Program-made: the position numbers and the translations under genes
From: Balaenoptera acutorostrata
Lineage: Eukaryota; Chordata; Mammalia; Artiodactyla; Balaenopteridae
DNA: 64,000 nucleotides
Direction of reading: 5' to 3'
Assembly (NCBI RefSeq): GCF_949987535.1
Contig: NC_080080.1
Location: 57,324,668-57,388,667, forward strand
The notes under the pieces: model-generated
Told to the model about the DNA's origin: nothing
Seen by the model: the letters and a program-made list of their open reading frames with translations, nothing else
Databases searched by the model: none
In this document: piece after piece, positions 45,194 through 57,172 of the stretch
Layout of the letters: each line of letters starts with the position of its first letter
Numbering within the stretch: position 1 is the first letter of the stretch

Positions 45194-45933
45194 CAATTGC
45201 CCTTGATATACACAAGGGCTTGGTTCCAGGACTTTCCCCCCACCCACGAATATCCAAATCCACAGATGCTCAAGTCTCTCATATAAAATGGTGTAGTATT
45301 TGCGTATAACCTACACACATGTAGGTTACTGTATGTGTAACCTACACATGTATAGGTAACATGGGTATACCTGTATATTTTAAATAATGTCTAGATTACT
45401 TATAATACCTAATACAATATAAATGCAATGTAAATAGTTATAAAGACAATGTAAATGCTATGTAAGTAGTTTCTGGCTCATGACAAATTCAAGTTTTGCT
45501 TTTTGAAACTTTTTGGAATGTTTTTCAATTTTTTAAAAAATAAATTTTTATTTATTTTTATTTTTGGCTGCATTGGGTCTCCATTGTTGTACACAGGCTT
45601 TCTCTAGTTGCAGTGAGTGGGGGCTATTCTTTGAGGTGCACGGGCTTCTCATTGCGGTGGCTTCTCTTGTTGCAGAGCATGGGCTCTAGGCGCGTGGGCT
45701 TCAGTAGGTGTGGCTTGTGGGCTCTAGAGCACAGACTCGGTAGTTGTGGCACACAGGCTTAGCTACTCCGTGGCATGTGGGATCTTCCTGGACCAGGGCT
45801 CGAACCCACGTCCCCTGCATTGGCAGGTGGATTCTTAACCACTGTGCCACCAGGGAAGTCCTTTTCAAATATTTTTTATCTGTATTTGTTTGCATCCATG
45901 GATTTGGAATCTGCAGATACAAAGGACTGACTG
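45194..45933 (+). mobile_element. Tigger/MER2-like DNA transposon remnant containing a SINE
   Basis: Ends CAATTGCCCTTGATATACAC (left) and GGACTGACTG (right) are decayed Tigger-type termini, flanked by the expected TA at 45192-45193 and 45934-45935. Internal landmarks include GGTTCCAGGACTTTCC, CCACAGATGCTCAAGTCTCT, AAATGGTGTAGTATTTGCGT, AGATTACTTATAATACCTAA and CCATGGATTTGGAATCTGCA. Non-autonomous, with no transposase. It interrupts the antisense L1M. Orientation is nominal. Confidence 0.75.
45543..45860 (-). repeat. CHR-1-like tRNA-SINE, antisense, older copy
   Basis: On the + strand the body runs from TTTTTGGCTGCATTGGGTCT through GGCTTCTCTTGTTGCAGAGC, TAGTTGTGGCACACAGGCTT and GGCATGTGGGATCTTCCTGG to CACTGTGCCACCAGGGAAGT. 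It is more diverged and longer in the middle than the copies at 11.7, 15.1 and 40.4 kb. It is inserted in the Tigger-like element; imperfect flanking repeats (TTTTTCAATTTTTT and TTTTCAAATATTTTT) are consistent with an old target duplication. Confidence 0.85.
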
Positions 45934-46806
45934 TATTCTGAATTTGAATATATACTTACCTTTACCGGTGTGCTGTATATTTTCATATATTTTCATGTTA
46001 CCAATTAGCATCCTTTCATTTCAACTTGAAGAACTCCTTTCAGTATTTCTTGCAATATAGGTCTAGTAATGATGAATTCCCTCAAGCTTTGTTTGTCCAG
46101 AAAAATATTTCTCTCTCCTTCATTTCTGAAGGACCACTTTCCTAAAGTATTCTTTGTTGACAGATTTTTTCTTTCTATTTCAGCACTTTGAATATATAAT
46201 CCCACTCTCTCCTGGCCTTTAAGGTTTCTGCTGAGAAACCCACTGATAGACTTAGTGCAAGTCCCATGTGAGTGATGAGCTTCTTTCTCTTATTGCTTTT
46301 ATGATTCTCTCGTTGTCTTCGACTTTTGAAAATTTTATTATAGCGTGTCTTGGAGAAGATCTCTTTAAGCTGAATTTGTCTGGGGACATATAAGCTTCAT
46401 GAAGTTGGATGTCCAAATCTATCCCCAGATTTGCGAAGTCCCCAGTCATTATTTCCTTAAATAAGTTTTCCCTCTCTTCTCCTTCTGGGATTTAATTAAT
46501 TTACAGATTGCTTATCTTGACATTATCCATAGCTCACATAGGCTTTCTTCACTCTTTTTCATTCTTTTTTCTTTGCTCTTCTGTGACTGGATAATTTCAA
46601 AGTTCCTGTCTTCTACTTTGCAGAGTCTTTCTTATGGCTGATCCATTCTGTTACTGATGCTCTCTATTACATCTTTCATTCCATTCATTGTATTCTTCAG
46701 CTCCAGAATTTCTATTTGGTTCTCTTTTTACTATTCTATCTCTTTGTTGATCTTCTCATTTTGTTCATGTATTGTTTTCCTAATTTTGTTGAATTGTCCT
46801 TCTGTG

Positions 46807-46808
<2 letters not shown>

Positions 46809-46840
<32 letters not shown>
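46809..46840. repeat. (GT)n microsatellite
   Basis: About 16 uninterrupted GT units within the antisense L1M. The cysteine/valine-rich frames across it (46657-46961) are translations of this repeat. Confidence 0.95.
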
Positions 46841-46842
<2 letters not shown>

Positions 46843-47099
46843 TTATTTCTTTATCAGATAAATTGCAGTATTCATGTCTTTGTGGTAAACTACTGGAAAA
46901 TTATTGTGATCCTTTTATGATGTCACATTTCCTTGATTTTCTATGTTTCTTGAAGTCTTGAATTGCTGTCTTCACATTTGAAGTAGCAGTCACCTCCTCT
47001 AGCCTTTACTGACTGGCTTTGAGAGAGAAATACCTTCTGTCAGCCCTGCTAGGTATTCTAAGGCTTTCTCAGACCTTCTATGGATACAAATACTATTAT

Positions 47100-47965
47100 T
47101 ATCTTAATTTTCTATTGTTGTTATAACAAATTATCATTAATGTAGTGGTTTAAAAACAACACAAATTTATTATCTTGCAGTTCTGGGGATGAGAAGTCTG
47201 ACTTGGGTCTCACTGGACTAAAGTCAAGATGTTTGCCATGCTCTGTTCATTTCTGTTATGGTCTGAATGTTTGTGGCCTCCTAAAATTTATATGTTGAAA
47301 TCCTAATTCCTGGTGTGACACAATTAGGAAGTGCAGCTTTTGGGGGGTGCTTTAGTCATTAAGGCAAAGTCCTCATGAATAGGACAAGTGTTTTTATAAA
47401 ACAGACCCCACAGAGCTCTCTAGACCCTTCTGCCATGTGAGGATATAACATGAAGTCTGTGACCTGGAAACACCCTCACCCAATCATGCTGGCACTCTGA
47501 TCTTGGACTTCCAGCCTCCATAACTGTGAGAAATACATTTCTGTCATTTATAAGCCACTTAGTCTGTGGTTCTGTTATTGCAGCCTAAACAGACTAAGAC
47601 ACTTTCTGAAACCTCTAAGGGAGAATCTGTTTCCTCATATTTTCCAATTTCTGGAGTATGCCTGCATTCCTTGGCTCATGGCACCTTTCTTCCAACTTCC
47701 AAGCCACAATTTTTTCTCTCTCTGACCCTTCTTTCATCATCACATCTAGATCTTTAACCACAACCAGAAAAGATGCTTCCTCTTTTAAAGACTTATGTGA
47801 TGAGGATGGACTCACCCAGATAAGCCAAGATAATCTCCCCCATCCCATCCCAAGGTCCTTAATCTTAATCACATCTGAAAGGTGTCATTTTCCTAGTAAG
47901 ATAACATAGCTACAGGTTCCAGGGATTAGGATGTGGACATATCTGGAGAAGCCATTTTTCTGTCT
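47100..47965 (-). mobile_element. MLT1-type MaLR LTR, antisense, split by another MLT1
   Basis: Left part 47103-47253 is the antisense LTR 3' end (TTCTATTGTTGTTATAACAA, TAGTGGTTTAAAAACAACAC, ATTTATTATCTTGCAGTTCT). Right part 47602-47965 is its 5' half (GAGAATCTGTTTCCTCATAT, TGCATTCCTTGGCTCATGGC, GATTAGGATGTGGACATATC, then ATTTTTCTGTCTTCCACAC). The two halves join logically once the inserted LTR at 47254-47601 is removed. Confidence 0.8.
47254..47601 (+). mobile_element. MLT1A-like MaLR solo LTR, sense, nested
   Basis: Complete LTR from TGTTATGGTCTGAATGTTTG to CCTAAACAGACTAAGACA, with ATATGTTGAAATCCTAATTC, CTCATGAATAGGACAAGTGT, CTTCTGCCATGTGAGGATAT, TGATCTTGGACTTCCAGCCT and ACTGTGAGAAATACATTTCT in consensus order. 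Flanks ATTTC (47249-47253) and CTTTC (47602-47606) are a 5-bp target duplication with one change. It inserted into an older antisense MLT1. Confidence 0.88.
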
Positions 47966-47969
47966 TCCA

Positions 47970-48140
47970 CACTTATCTTTCTTAGTCTCAATTTTCTCAC
48001 CTGTATAACAGGAGAAATAATAGTTCCTACTTTATAGGGTTATACAGATAAAATGTGATTATACACATGAAGCAGTCGGCCCAGCATCTGGCATACAATT
48101 GTGGCCCTCAAGCTGTTAGCCACTATTATAAATAATAACC
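47970..48140 (+). repeat. MIR SINE
   Basis: TTAGTCTCAATTTTCTCACC, TGTATAACAGGAGAAATAAT, AGTTCCTACTTTATAGGGTT and CGGCCCAGCATCTGGCATAC match the MIRb-type consensus ('cctcagtttcctcatctgtaaaatg...ggcacatagta'). Confidence 0.75.
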
Positions 48141-51100
48141 TGTTCCTGCTGTGCCCACTCATTTTTAACAAAATCCACTTTCTACTACCACAAAATGGTC
48201 AGAGTCACTGATTTTGAACACTTTCCTGTCACAGATTATTTTCTATTTCTCAGGGAACAAATTTTTCTGTTTCCATAGGTTAATCTTAAATCTTTCATAA
48301 GCATTTGTCTCCCTTTCAAATAAACAAGAGAGGAAGTACCATATGAATGGTACCATATGAGGAAGTACCATATGTACAAATGAAATTTTCAAACTGCCAC
48401 TGACTAATGGATCCTAAACCCCTTAAAAACTTCTCTAATGACCATCCATGGATGCTTTTCAATCTAAATAAACCCTGCACTAAAATTCTTCATAAAGATT
48501 CACATGTCTTTTTCCCTTAGGCCCAGAGCTGGAAGTGGAGGCAGCTAGCTAATCACCTGCTGTTTTTGAGGGCCTGGCGCTACTGTATAACCAGATTGTT
48601 AAGGTTCACCTAGAGAATTACCTGCTAAATCACAAGTTTAAAGAAAACAATTTGGAGTTACCCAAGAGGAAACAACACACTTACTTATCTCCAGACTCTT
48701 CACACAGACTGCATTAAATTTTCCATAACCAAATTTACTGCAGAACCAAGAATAAGCATGCAATATTTCTGCTGAAACTTTTTGATATTTGAAACTGCCT
48801 TTTATAAAGAAGCTTAAAATGTGTGCAATTCCCCATCTCTTTGGCAAAACTCTTTTTTTTTTTTTTTTTTTTTTTCCATTTGGAAAAGTTGCTTGGTCAT
48901 CTAATTGCTCCAGAATACAAAGTAAAATCAGTTCAAAACACAGGACATAATTTAAACTAGATAGTGCTTTTCACTGTCAAAAATTTTTAAACACTGTATT
49001 TGATACCATCGAATTGTCCAAGAATTATTTTGGTGCCAATTTCTGTACATTTTTAAATTAATAAAATACAAGTACTCAAACTAGTGGAGGGAAAAAAAAA
49101 TGAAAGATGGCATAAAAATTACTCTCTTAAGAATTACTAAATTAAATATATATTAAAATATAGCAATCATTGAGCTAAATGCTAACAAACACTTAGAGAA
49201 CAATTTAGCATTTTTCCAACAGGTGGTAGTCACTGCATTAGGTGTACAACATAGGAATTTAGAAAACATGTAGAATTCAGCCAAATAGATTTGTTGTAGT
49301 CAACATTCACAGATGCTGAAAAAAAAAAAAAAAGCATGTTTTGCTTGAAAAGGGCACCTTAATTCCCCATCCCTGCCATCAAGTGAGAGGGAAAATATAT
49401 GAGGATATCAACTGTGAAATGTCAGCATACTAAGCAGGGTATATAGCTGTGTTTCTTGATATGAAAGGGAAAGATCTCAGTGAATGCTATTTGAAAGTCC
49501 ATCTGCTACAGAGCTAGACTGTACTTTTCCATGTTCTATAAAGCCGTTCAGGGGGGATGTGCAGAATGCAGAAGCACTATCGCAAAACATCTCCCCATCA
49601 CCAACCACAGCTGTTCACAGGAGTGCCGGAGAGAATTGGATGTATAAAGAAAATGAATTTAGAAATAAAAAGAAGAGCTCCCGAATTTAAAGAAGAAAGG
49701 AAAGAATTGAAGCAAATGATATGGTTACCTTATCCCATGAGACAAGCATGCATGAATAAATGAATTATAAGATTTTTTTACTAAGCCTAAACATAACCAC
49801 AAACTATAAAAATGGTCTAGCTCTTTTGTTGTCACTATCAAAGGGGGGAAAATGAGCTAGTCCAAAGCGACAGTGCAAGAGGCAGATAATGAAAGCTTGA
49901 AATTGAAATGGTGATAAACTCTGTGTGCAAGTCCTGTAGATTAGATGAATATTTATTACAGTTCCATTTCAGATTCTCCTAAAGAGCACATACCATCTTA
50001 AAGAATAATGTTAAAAGCACTCGTCTTTTCATTTCAAAAGCAAAAGAAAAAGGGATGTAATCTACATGGATGAATCTGAATTCATAAATGACAACAGTCA
50101 CAATATCTTTACGTGTTTCTCAAATCAAAGAACCCCCTAATCACTTCCCAGATTTAACAAGATGACATCAAAACTATAAACAGGATCATTTCACACAAAA
50201 CGATATCACAGCCACTTCTGAGGGGAGAGCAGAGTGACATTACACAGTTTAAAAGTGCATATGAAAAGGAAAAGTGCAACCAAACTACCCATACTTTATG
50301 AGTGAACATCATAAGATTAATAATGTGTGAAATTTAGCCAAAACCCTGCTGCCCATGGCAGGTATTTGTGCTTTTCTTAAAATGGTAAGTGACTGGAAAC
50401 TTTTAAAGATAGGGTACTGTCGTTTGAAATGGATTTTGCTTTAAAAAGATGGTTTGATAGATCACTACACAGCTCCAAAAGTAAACGTGCACCCAAGTGC
50501 AACAAGGGCTCTCAAGAAGACACATTTTCAATACTAACCTGGCCAAGTGTAAGACCACGGAAATATACTGAGGTTTGATTTGATGGTGGTCTTAAGCAAA
50601 ATAAAAGTAAAAACAAAAATCCAAACCAAGATATCCTCTCTCATATCAGCGACAAGATAGTGGCATTTGTTTTTGTGTAATCAATGAAGTGATTACTTGT
50701 ACTGTAGCATATATCTCATTAATCAGTCATATTAGGTTAATAATTGAGACTAAAATTTACAGTCCACAAAGTACACTGGTTTAAGACAGTATAAAAAATA
50801 TACCTAGTTAATGAAACAAACCCAAAACTTTTATTTGCTTTCTCCCAATCATCTGGGTAATTTGTCTAAAACATTGCCCTCTTCTACTGCATCTTTTTAA
50901 GTAATTCTGGCTGAATAAATTTGATTCATTTTTCGGTTGTGCCTCCCCCACCATTTCATATTAATCTGCCATTCTATTTTTCAGAAAAGAGAAATCACAG
51001 ACACACTACATATTTTACAAATATAAAATGATGGCAGAAAAACATCAGAAGGCAAAATATTCTTATTTTTCTCTTTTCTTTCCCTTAACCAGCTTAGAAA

Positions 51101-51475
51101 AGAAAACAAAAAACCAGAGCCTGTCTTGCTTGAGCTTTTAATTAGTTAATCTCCCAAGACAGATAAGTCAGTGCTGTTAAGTGCTGTTCTGGTTTCAAAT
51201 AATTACCCAAAAATGAGAGTCTGGGGTTGGATTATCTATTGCCTCATCAGCATTCATCACTATTTCTATAGCACGAAGTGAAAGAAAAATAATATAAGAA
51301 GAAGAGAGAAGATAAAACTACAAAACAAAATGAACACAATTAAAAAAATATCTTGACATTGACCATCTTCTTCCCAGACACTATTTCATTACACACATTG
51401 CAATGGTCACATAAGAGCCACATTCTTGAAACATACTTATCTGGAACAATTTTTGTATGTGTTTCTGCTTTCCAT
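48141..51475. other. Low-copy DNA, no recognised gene
   Basis: About 3.3 kb with little repeat content: a T run at 48851-48876, an A run at 49320-49334, and a small two-copy duplication of AGGAAGTACCATATG at 48330-48374. No exon is convincing; frames at 49484-49763 are short and overlapping. The scarcity of identifiable insertions after 49 kb stands out against the rest of the window. Confidence 0.4.
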
Positions 51476-51477
51476 GC

Positions 51478-51650
51478 AGAGACTCTCACACTTTAGTGGA
51501 CACCAAAACCAACATTATTAAATGTTAAGATTCCCAGGACTCAAAAGATTCTGAAGCAGCATGTATAGTCTGGAGCCCATAAAGTTCCAAACACCCCAGG
51601 TTGATTCTCATTCAGCATACATATGGATCATATATGGAGAGATACTACCC
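51478..51650 (+). mobile_element. MER5-like hAT-Charlie MITE
   Basis: AGACTCTCACACTTTAGTGG at 51479, TTAAGATTCCCAGGACTCAA at 51526, AGATTCTGAAGCAGCATGTA at 51547 and CACCCCAGGTTGATTCTCAT at 51592 follow the MER5 order (terminal 'ttctcaaactttagtg', 'gattcctgggcccc', 'gattctgattcag', 'ccaggtgattctgatgc'). Right terminus not clear. Confidence 0.6.
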
Positions 51651-52985
51651 TAGAGGCTGTGCACTACATCTTCTACATAGCAGAAGAAAAAAGATTTCCT
51701 GCATAAACCCTACACCCCAACAAGGCAAAAATTCAGCCACAATTTTGTCTCACTGCCCACTTATAAATGAAGCTAATGCACCTATCTTAAGCTGAAACTT
51801 TCAGTGACAGGTCCTCAGTACCTCCAGAAGGAATTTCTTCTATCTTACTCTGATTTTTCTCTTCTTCCAATATTTGCATATAGGTCTTTGTTCTAACCTT
51901 TGGAACCATATTCTATAACAACTGTTTTCCTCCACTAAGCCCTCAATCTGACAGTGTAGGCACTGTGTAGGCAGTCCCACCTAGAGGACTGGCAGAGGCA
52001 CAAAACCAGTGAAAACTCTCTTGGAGATCATATGAGATGGCTCATTCTTATAGAGAAATGTGAAGGTATAAGCTATTTGAGATTTGGGTAAAGCTACATG
52101 TGATTATAAAATGTATAGACAAGGAGAATAGAGAATGGAAATACCAATGGAGAGTATCTTTTCTAAAGATAGAGAATACACACAAAAAAATAAATTCAAA
52201 CAATATGGAATTTACGAATGAGAAGGTAAGGTCTCTTTCCCCAGATCTAACCTTCTAGCTCTATTCTTCTACAACAGGTATTTCAACATTTTTATTTTTA
52301 GTTATTTTACTGGTTACCATCACCACAATATACCTCTATATCTCTCTTTATTCATAATGCCTGGCAGTTTCCCCTGTTTCCTCATCATGAGAGATGAGGA
52401 ATTTGGGCACCTACCTTGCTCTTCTCTTCCTCTCTCTCCTCCACCTATTATTACTCATTTGAGATATCCCAGTGGTTGCCTCTATGACTTTAAATTATGC
52501 TGTTAAATTTCTAGCTCTAAATTAATCATCTTGTGCAGTATCTAAAGATGTTTTGAAAAATGAGGAAATTTGCACATATCCTTCCTAAAGGTAAAATGTT
52601 AAAAATGTTTTCTTAATCACTAACTTATGTGTTCAGTGACTAACCTTAGGCAAATCTATTGAGATCATTCTTTCTTCTATTCCTAGGCAGTAGTATGGCA
52701 GATATGTATACTGTAGAGAATTGTTAGAAAGTTTCTAAAACCTTATATTTGACAGAAATATGAATTGGTCTGACTGTTCCCATACATTATCATTCCAACA
52801 AACATCCTTATCTTCTTGCAAATTTGATATGACACATGATTTTGCTTCACACAGTGTCACTGTAATATGTTCCTAAAGAGTTTATGCTCTATCTTAAGGC
52901 TTCCTGGGTAGCATACTCTATTTCAGCCCTAAAGAAACCCTTCTTTATTTGACAGTGTCCTGATTTCTAATCAAACTACATCGGT
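51651..52985. other. Low-copy DNA, no recognised gene
   Basis: Ordinary AT-rich sequence; no repeat family or coding signal that I can support. Confidence 0.35.
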
Positions 52986-52997
52986 ATCATCCAAGAG

Positions 52998-53129
52998 TAA
53001 TGTATTGCAAAAAAAAAAACATGTATTGTATGCAATGTATTGTATGTAATGTATACATGTAATGTATTGCAAAAAAAATGTATTGCAAAAAAAACATGTA
53101 TTGCAAAAACATGTATTGCAAAAAAAGTC
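52998..53129. repeat. Minisatellite of ATGTATTGCAAAAAAA units
   Basis: The core TGTATTGCAAAAA recurs about six times between 52999 and 53129, with variable A-run length and, in the middle, degenerate GTATTGTATG and AATGTATACATG pieces. Unit length about 14-22 bp. The K/H/V/L-rich frame on the + strand and C/F/N-rich frame on the - strand are translations of this array. Confidence 0.85.
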
Positions 53130-55500
53130 ACCAACTAATGTCCTAGAAAAAAGCCAAGCTATCAGTCCTGAAAGAATGATTGCTCCCAAGCAACCTCACT
53201 GGGTTTGTCTTGGCAAGAGAATAAATAACAGAAATTGCTCAAAAGCTAACATATAATGAAAAAAAATGGCACAGGCATAGGCGGGTACTTAATGAATCAC
53301 AACTGTAAAAAATATGACACAGTTGTAACAGGGTTACTAAACCAAAATGGCAGACTCACTTGTCAATCACACAGTTTTATGCCTGATGAGAATGTGATTG
53401 CTTTCATTGTTGTTGTTTTGAGCAATGATATACACAGTAAATCAAGAGAAAGAGAAACAGCACTACAATTACGAATCAAAGGACAACTTTTACAAGAATT
53501 CTATGTCATATACAACTAGAGACACAATTGCCATTTTTTCTACCACACTTGCACCACACAGAGCAATAACTTTCAGTATCATCATGAGGCTAATTTATGT
53601 TATCAACCCTTGATTATCAAACTTTGATTTTCCTGGAATTGATTCTTTAATTTTCCCATTAGGAAGTTACTGTCTCTTAGAAAACATACAGCATTAACTA
53701 ATTGTACAGTGCCTTTAAAAATTTATGGTAAGGCTTTTTGGAAAAGTGTAAACATTTATACAAGTTTATAAACTCATGCATCGTTATGTATCCATAATGG
53801 TATCATAAGTAAATACATTCTAAAGAAGTAAGCTATTCAATGCCAAAATGATTATTAGGAAATTAATAAGATGTATTACATTATACCACATTATCATAAC
53901 ATAAAACTCTAAATATATGTGTCTATTATCTAAAGAAAATTACCCAACAGAATGCTCAGTGTGAGATAAAAATAGATCCAATGAGGTTGAATTCAAATAT
54001 TTCATAAGCATCCAATCAATCAATGGATATGATGCAGAGAAGAAACGTCACATTAGCAAACAAACAACAACCAAGACACATGGGGTGGAAAAGACTAAGG
54101 TAAAACATGTGTTTTATTTTTAAAAATCACAATTAGGTTCAAAATATTTTACAAGGCAAAAGGAAACACTTTTTGTATAGATATTAGATAGAGTATGTTA
54201 CATATACCATTTATTGGTATACCAAGCAGAAATGAAGAAAGAGTTTTAAAGGTTTTATAAATTGTTGTCTGTGTAGGCAGAAGATAGGATTATAATAATT
54301 GAATTTTTTGAAGTTAAATATTAGTGATTTTAAAAGTGAAACCCATTTTAAAAAAAAAGGTGTAATCCACACCCTGATGGTTTGGAATTAGTTACTATGT
54401 GAAGAAGAATGTACTGATTATGTGATAGAAGTTAATAAATTCTAGCTTTGCCTTGGGCTTTAGATTTTCCCAAGAGGGAGAAAAAATAATGGCTAACGTA
54501 ACTAAAAAGCCTAATCCTAACTGAATTTTTCAACTATCTATTCATGAATCAGAAATCTACCCCTAGAATTTATTCCAGTAGAAAATACTTTCCTGCTCCA
54601 GAGACCATTTAATGTAAAGTTTTTTGTTATTATTCACAGTATAAACAGGTATCAAATGGTAAAGAATTCCACAGTTGCATGTGCTATTATTATCAAAAGC
54701 ACCAAGAAATCAAAATTGATAAATATAAATGATTATGGTTGATTCAACATTTTATAACAACAATCATTATATGTGTGAAAGTGCAATGGACCCTCTTTAT
54801 CATAGAATTTATACTAGCCCCTGGTGAACAACTTTTTTAGATGCTTATATTCTTGGTTTCAACAATGTTCACTGCATCCTCTATATATTGTTAACTTGCA
54901 TGAAATACTTGGTAACTGTAGGTACTATTTACTGTGTAATGTAACCCTAAATGTTAGACCAGAGTTATCACTTAGTGGTTACAACAAATATGTTCAAGTG
55001 AATGTTAATTAAGGGCTATTCATAATCACTTCATGAGATTTCAAGTTAAGTTCTCACAGAGGTAACTCTTCTAATTGTTAGTACTATCCAGATTCAATTT
55101 TCCAATTCTTACTATTTTCATTATTTTGTTACAAAGATCAGGAAAATATAGATAGACCAAAGAATAGAGGGAGAAAAGCGGAATTATTATAATGGTGAAG
55201 GTACTGAACTGGATTCTCCCAGTACAGCTCTGAAGTTTCAACATATACTTTCCAAAGCCACTTTAAGAAGAAAGCCAAGGATTACACTAGTGTTCTAATT
55301 TGACATAATTTTCTCTGAACCTCTGATACTGCTATTCCTTTGTGAACGCTATTCCCCTTTTGAGTCACAGCCAAAATGTATCCAATCTTTCATGGGTCAA
55401 ATAAAGTCCAACTTACTCCATTAAGTCCTTTTTGATTATTTAAGCCAATATTTATGTACTTCTACTTCTAATATTTAGAGGTTAAATCAACCAATTTAAC
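53130..55500. other. Low-copy AT-rich DNA; possible L2 trace at 55370-55480
   Basis: The frame 53256-53519 (87 aa) shows no family resemblance. Near 55395 the text GGGTCAAATAAAGTCCAACT then CCATTAAGTCCTTTTTGATT resembles the L2 'aactcaaatcccacctcctccaggaagccttccctgat' segment, weakly. Nothing else recognised. Confidence 0.35.
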
Positions 55501-55504
55501 ACAG

Positions 55505-57135
55505 AATTATGTAGACTTTATTCTTTAGAGTAGTTTTAGGTTCACAGCAAAATTGAGCAGAAGGTACAAAGGTTTCCTGTATACCCCTGCCCCTGAACAT
55601 GTATAGCCTCTCCCATTATCAACATCCCTCATCAGAGTGGTACGTTTGTTACAACTGATGAAACTAAACTGACACATCATCACCCAATGTCTATAGTTTT
55701 TTACATTATGGTTCACTTTTGGTATTGTACATTCTATGAGTTTGGACAAATTTATAATGACATGTATCCACGATTATAGTAACATATTCAGTAATTTCAA
55801 TGAATTACTAAAAATCCTTTATGCTCTGCCTATTTATCCTTCCCCCCTCCTAACCCCTGACAACCACTGATATTTTTTAATGTCTCCATAGTTTTGCCTT
55901 CTCCAAAATGTTATGTAGTTGGAATCAAACAATATGTAACCTTTTTATATTAGTTTCTCTCACTTAGTAATATGTATTTAAGGTTCCTCCATGTCTTTTC
56001 ATGTCTTGATAGCTCATTTCTTTTTAGCACTGAATAATAATCCATTGTCTAGATGTACCACAGTTTATCCATTCACCTACTGAAGGGCATCTTGGTTGCT
56101 TCCAAGTTTTGGCAATTATGAATAAAGCTGCTATAAACATACGTATGAAGGTTTTTGTGTAAATATAAGTTTTCAACTCCTTTGGGTAAATACCAAGGAA
56201 TGTGACTGCTGGATCGTATGGTAAGAGTATGCTTAGTTTTGCAAGAAACCACCAAACTATCTTCCAAAGTGGCTGTATTTACCATAATACTATTTTGTAT
56301 TCCTACAAGCAATAAGTGAGAGTTTCTGTTACTCCACATCCTCAACGGTATTTGGTGTTGTCAGTGTTCTTGATTTTAGCTATTCTAATAGGTGTGAAGT
56401 GAGCGGTATCTCATTGCTTTAATTTACATTTCCTTGATGACATTTGATGTGGAGCACCTTTTCATATGCTATTTACTATCTGTATGTCTTCTTTGGTAAG
56501 GGACCTCTTAAATAAGATCTTTGGTCCATTTTTTAATTGAGTTGTTTTCTTATTGTTGAATTTTAAGAGTTCTTTGTATATTTTGGTAAGAGTTCTTTAT
56601 CAGCTTTATCGGTCTTTTTCAAACTTTCTCACAGTCTATGACTTGTCTTTTCACTCTCTTGACATTGTCTTTCACAAAGCAATTCTTAATGTTAATGAAA
56701 TCCAACTTATCAATTCTTTCTTTTTGGATCACACCTTTGGTGTTGTATCTGAAAAGTCATTAACAAGTCTAAGGTCATCTAGGTTTTCTCCTATTTTACC
56801 TTCTAGGAGTTTTATAGTTTTTCATTTTACATTTAGGTCTATGATCCATTTTGAATTAATTTTTGAGATGGGTACAAATTCCGTGTCTAGATTCATTTTT
56901 TTTGCACTTGCATGTCCAGTTGTTCCAGTACCACTTGTTGAAGACTATCTTTTCTCCATTGTATCATCTTTGCTTCTTTGTCAAAGATCAGTTGACTACA
57001 TTTATGTGGGTCCATCTCTGGGCTCTCTACTCTGTTCCATTGATCTATTTGTTTATTCTTTTCTACTGTCACTTTATAGTATGTCTTGAAGTGGAGTAGC
57101 ATCAATCTTCCCCTCATATTGTTTATCAGTTTTTT
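55505..57135 (-). mobile_element. Old 5'-truncated L1M, antisense
   Basis: Antisense L1 3' end from TTCTTTAGAGTAGTTTTAGG, through AACCACTGATATTTTTTAAT, GCACTGAATAATAATCCATT and CAATAAGTGAGAGTTTCTGT, into ORF2 C-terminal coding. The - strand frame 56893-57117 gives KNKQIDQWNRVESPEMDPHK and [14 protein letters not shown], the ORF2 segment also seen at 3850-3970. Diverged copy truncated in ORF2 at about 57135. A small (TAA)n lies just beyond at 57147-57172. Confidence 0.85.
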
Positions 57136-57172
57136 TCTTTGTACATAATAATAGTAATTAATAATAATAATA

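Larger units (their letters stand above)
41585..47095 (-). mobile_element. Old L1M element, antisense, near complete, interrupted by a Tigger
   Basis: Antisense L1 in order: 3' UTR 41585-42200, ORF2 about 42240-45170 (frames 43700-43933 linker, 44235-44513 endonuclease with SRSSRWKIN), then after the DNA transposon at 45194-45933 the ORF1 remains 46000-46900 and a 5' UTR piece to about 47095. All frames are short and broken. The sequence is much more diverged than the other L1 copies in this window, so it is an older subfamily. Microsatellites (TAA)n at 42223-42247, T17 at 43021-43037 and (GT)n at 46809-46840 arose within it. Confidence 0.8.

Noticed and set aside
52998..53129. Short direct repeats considered as a CRISPR-like array
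   Set aside because: Units vary in length, contain A runs and have no spacers; it is a minisatellite.
53256..53613. 87-aa and 62-aa frames considered as a processed pseudogene
   Set aside because: No family resemblance, no poly-A tail or target duplication, and no parent gene recognised.
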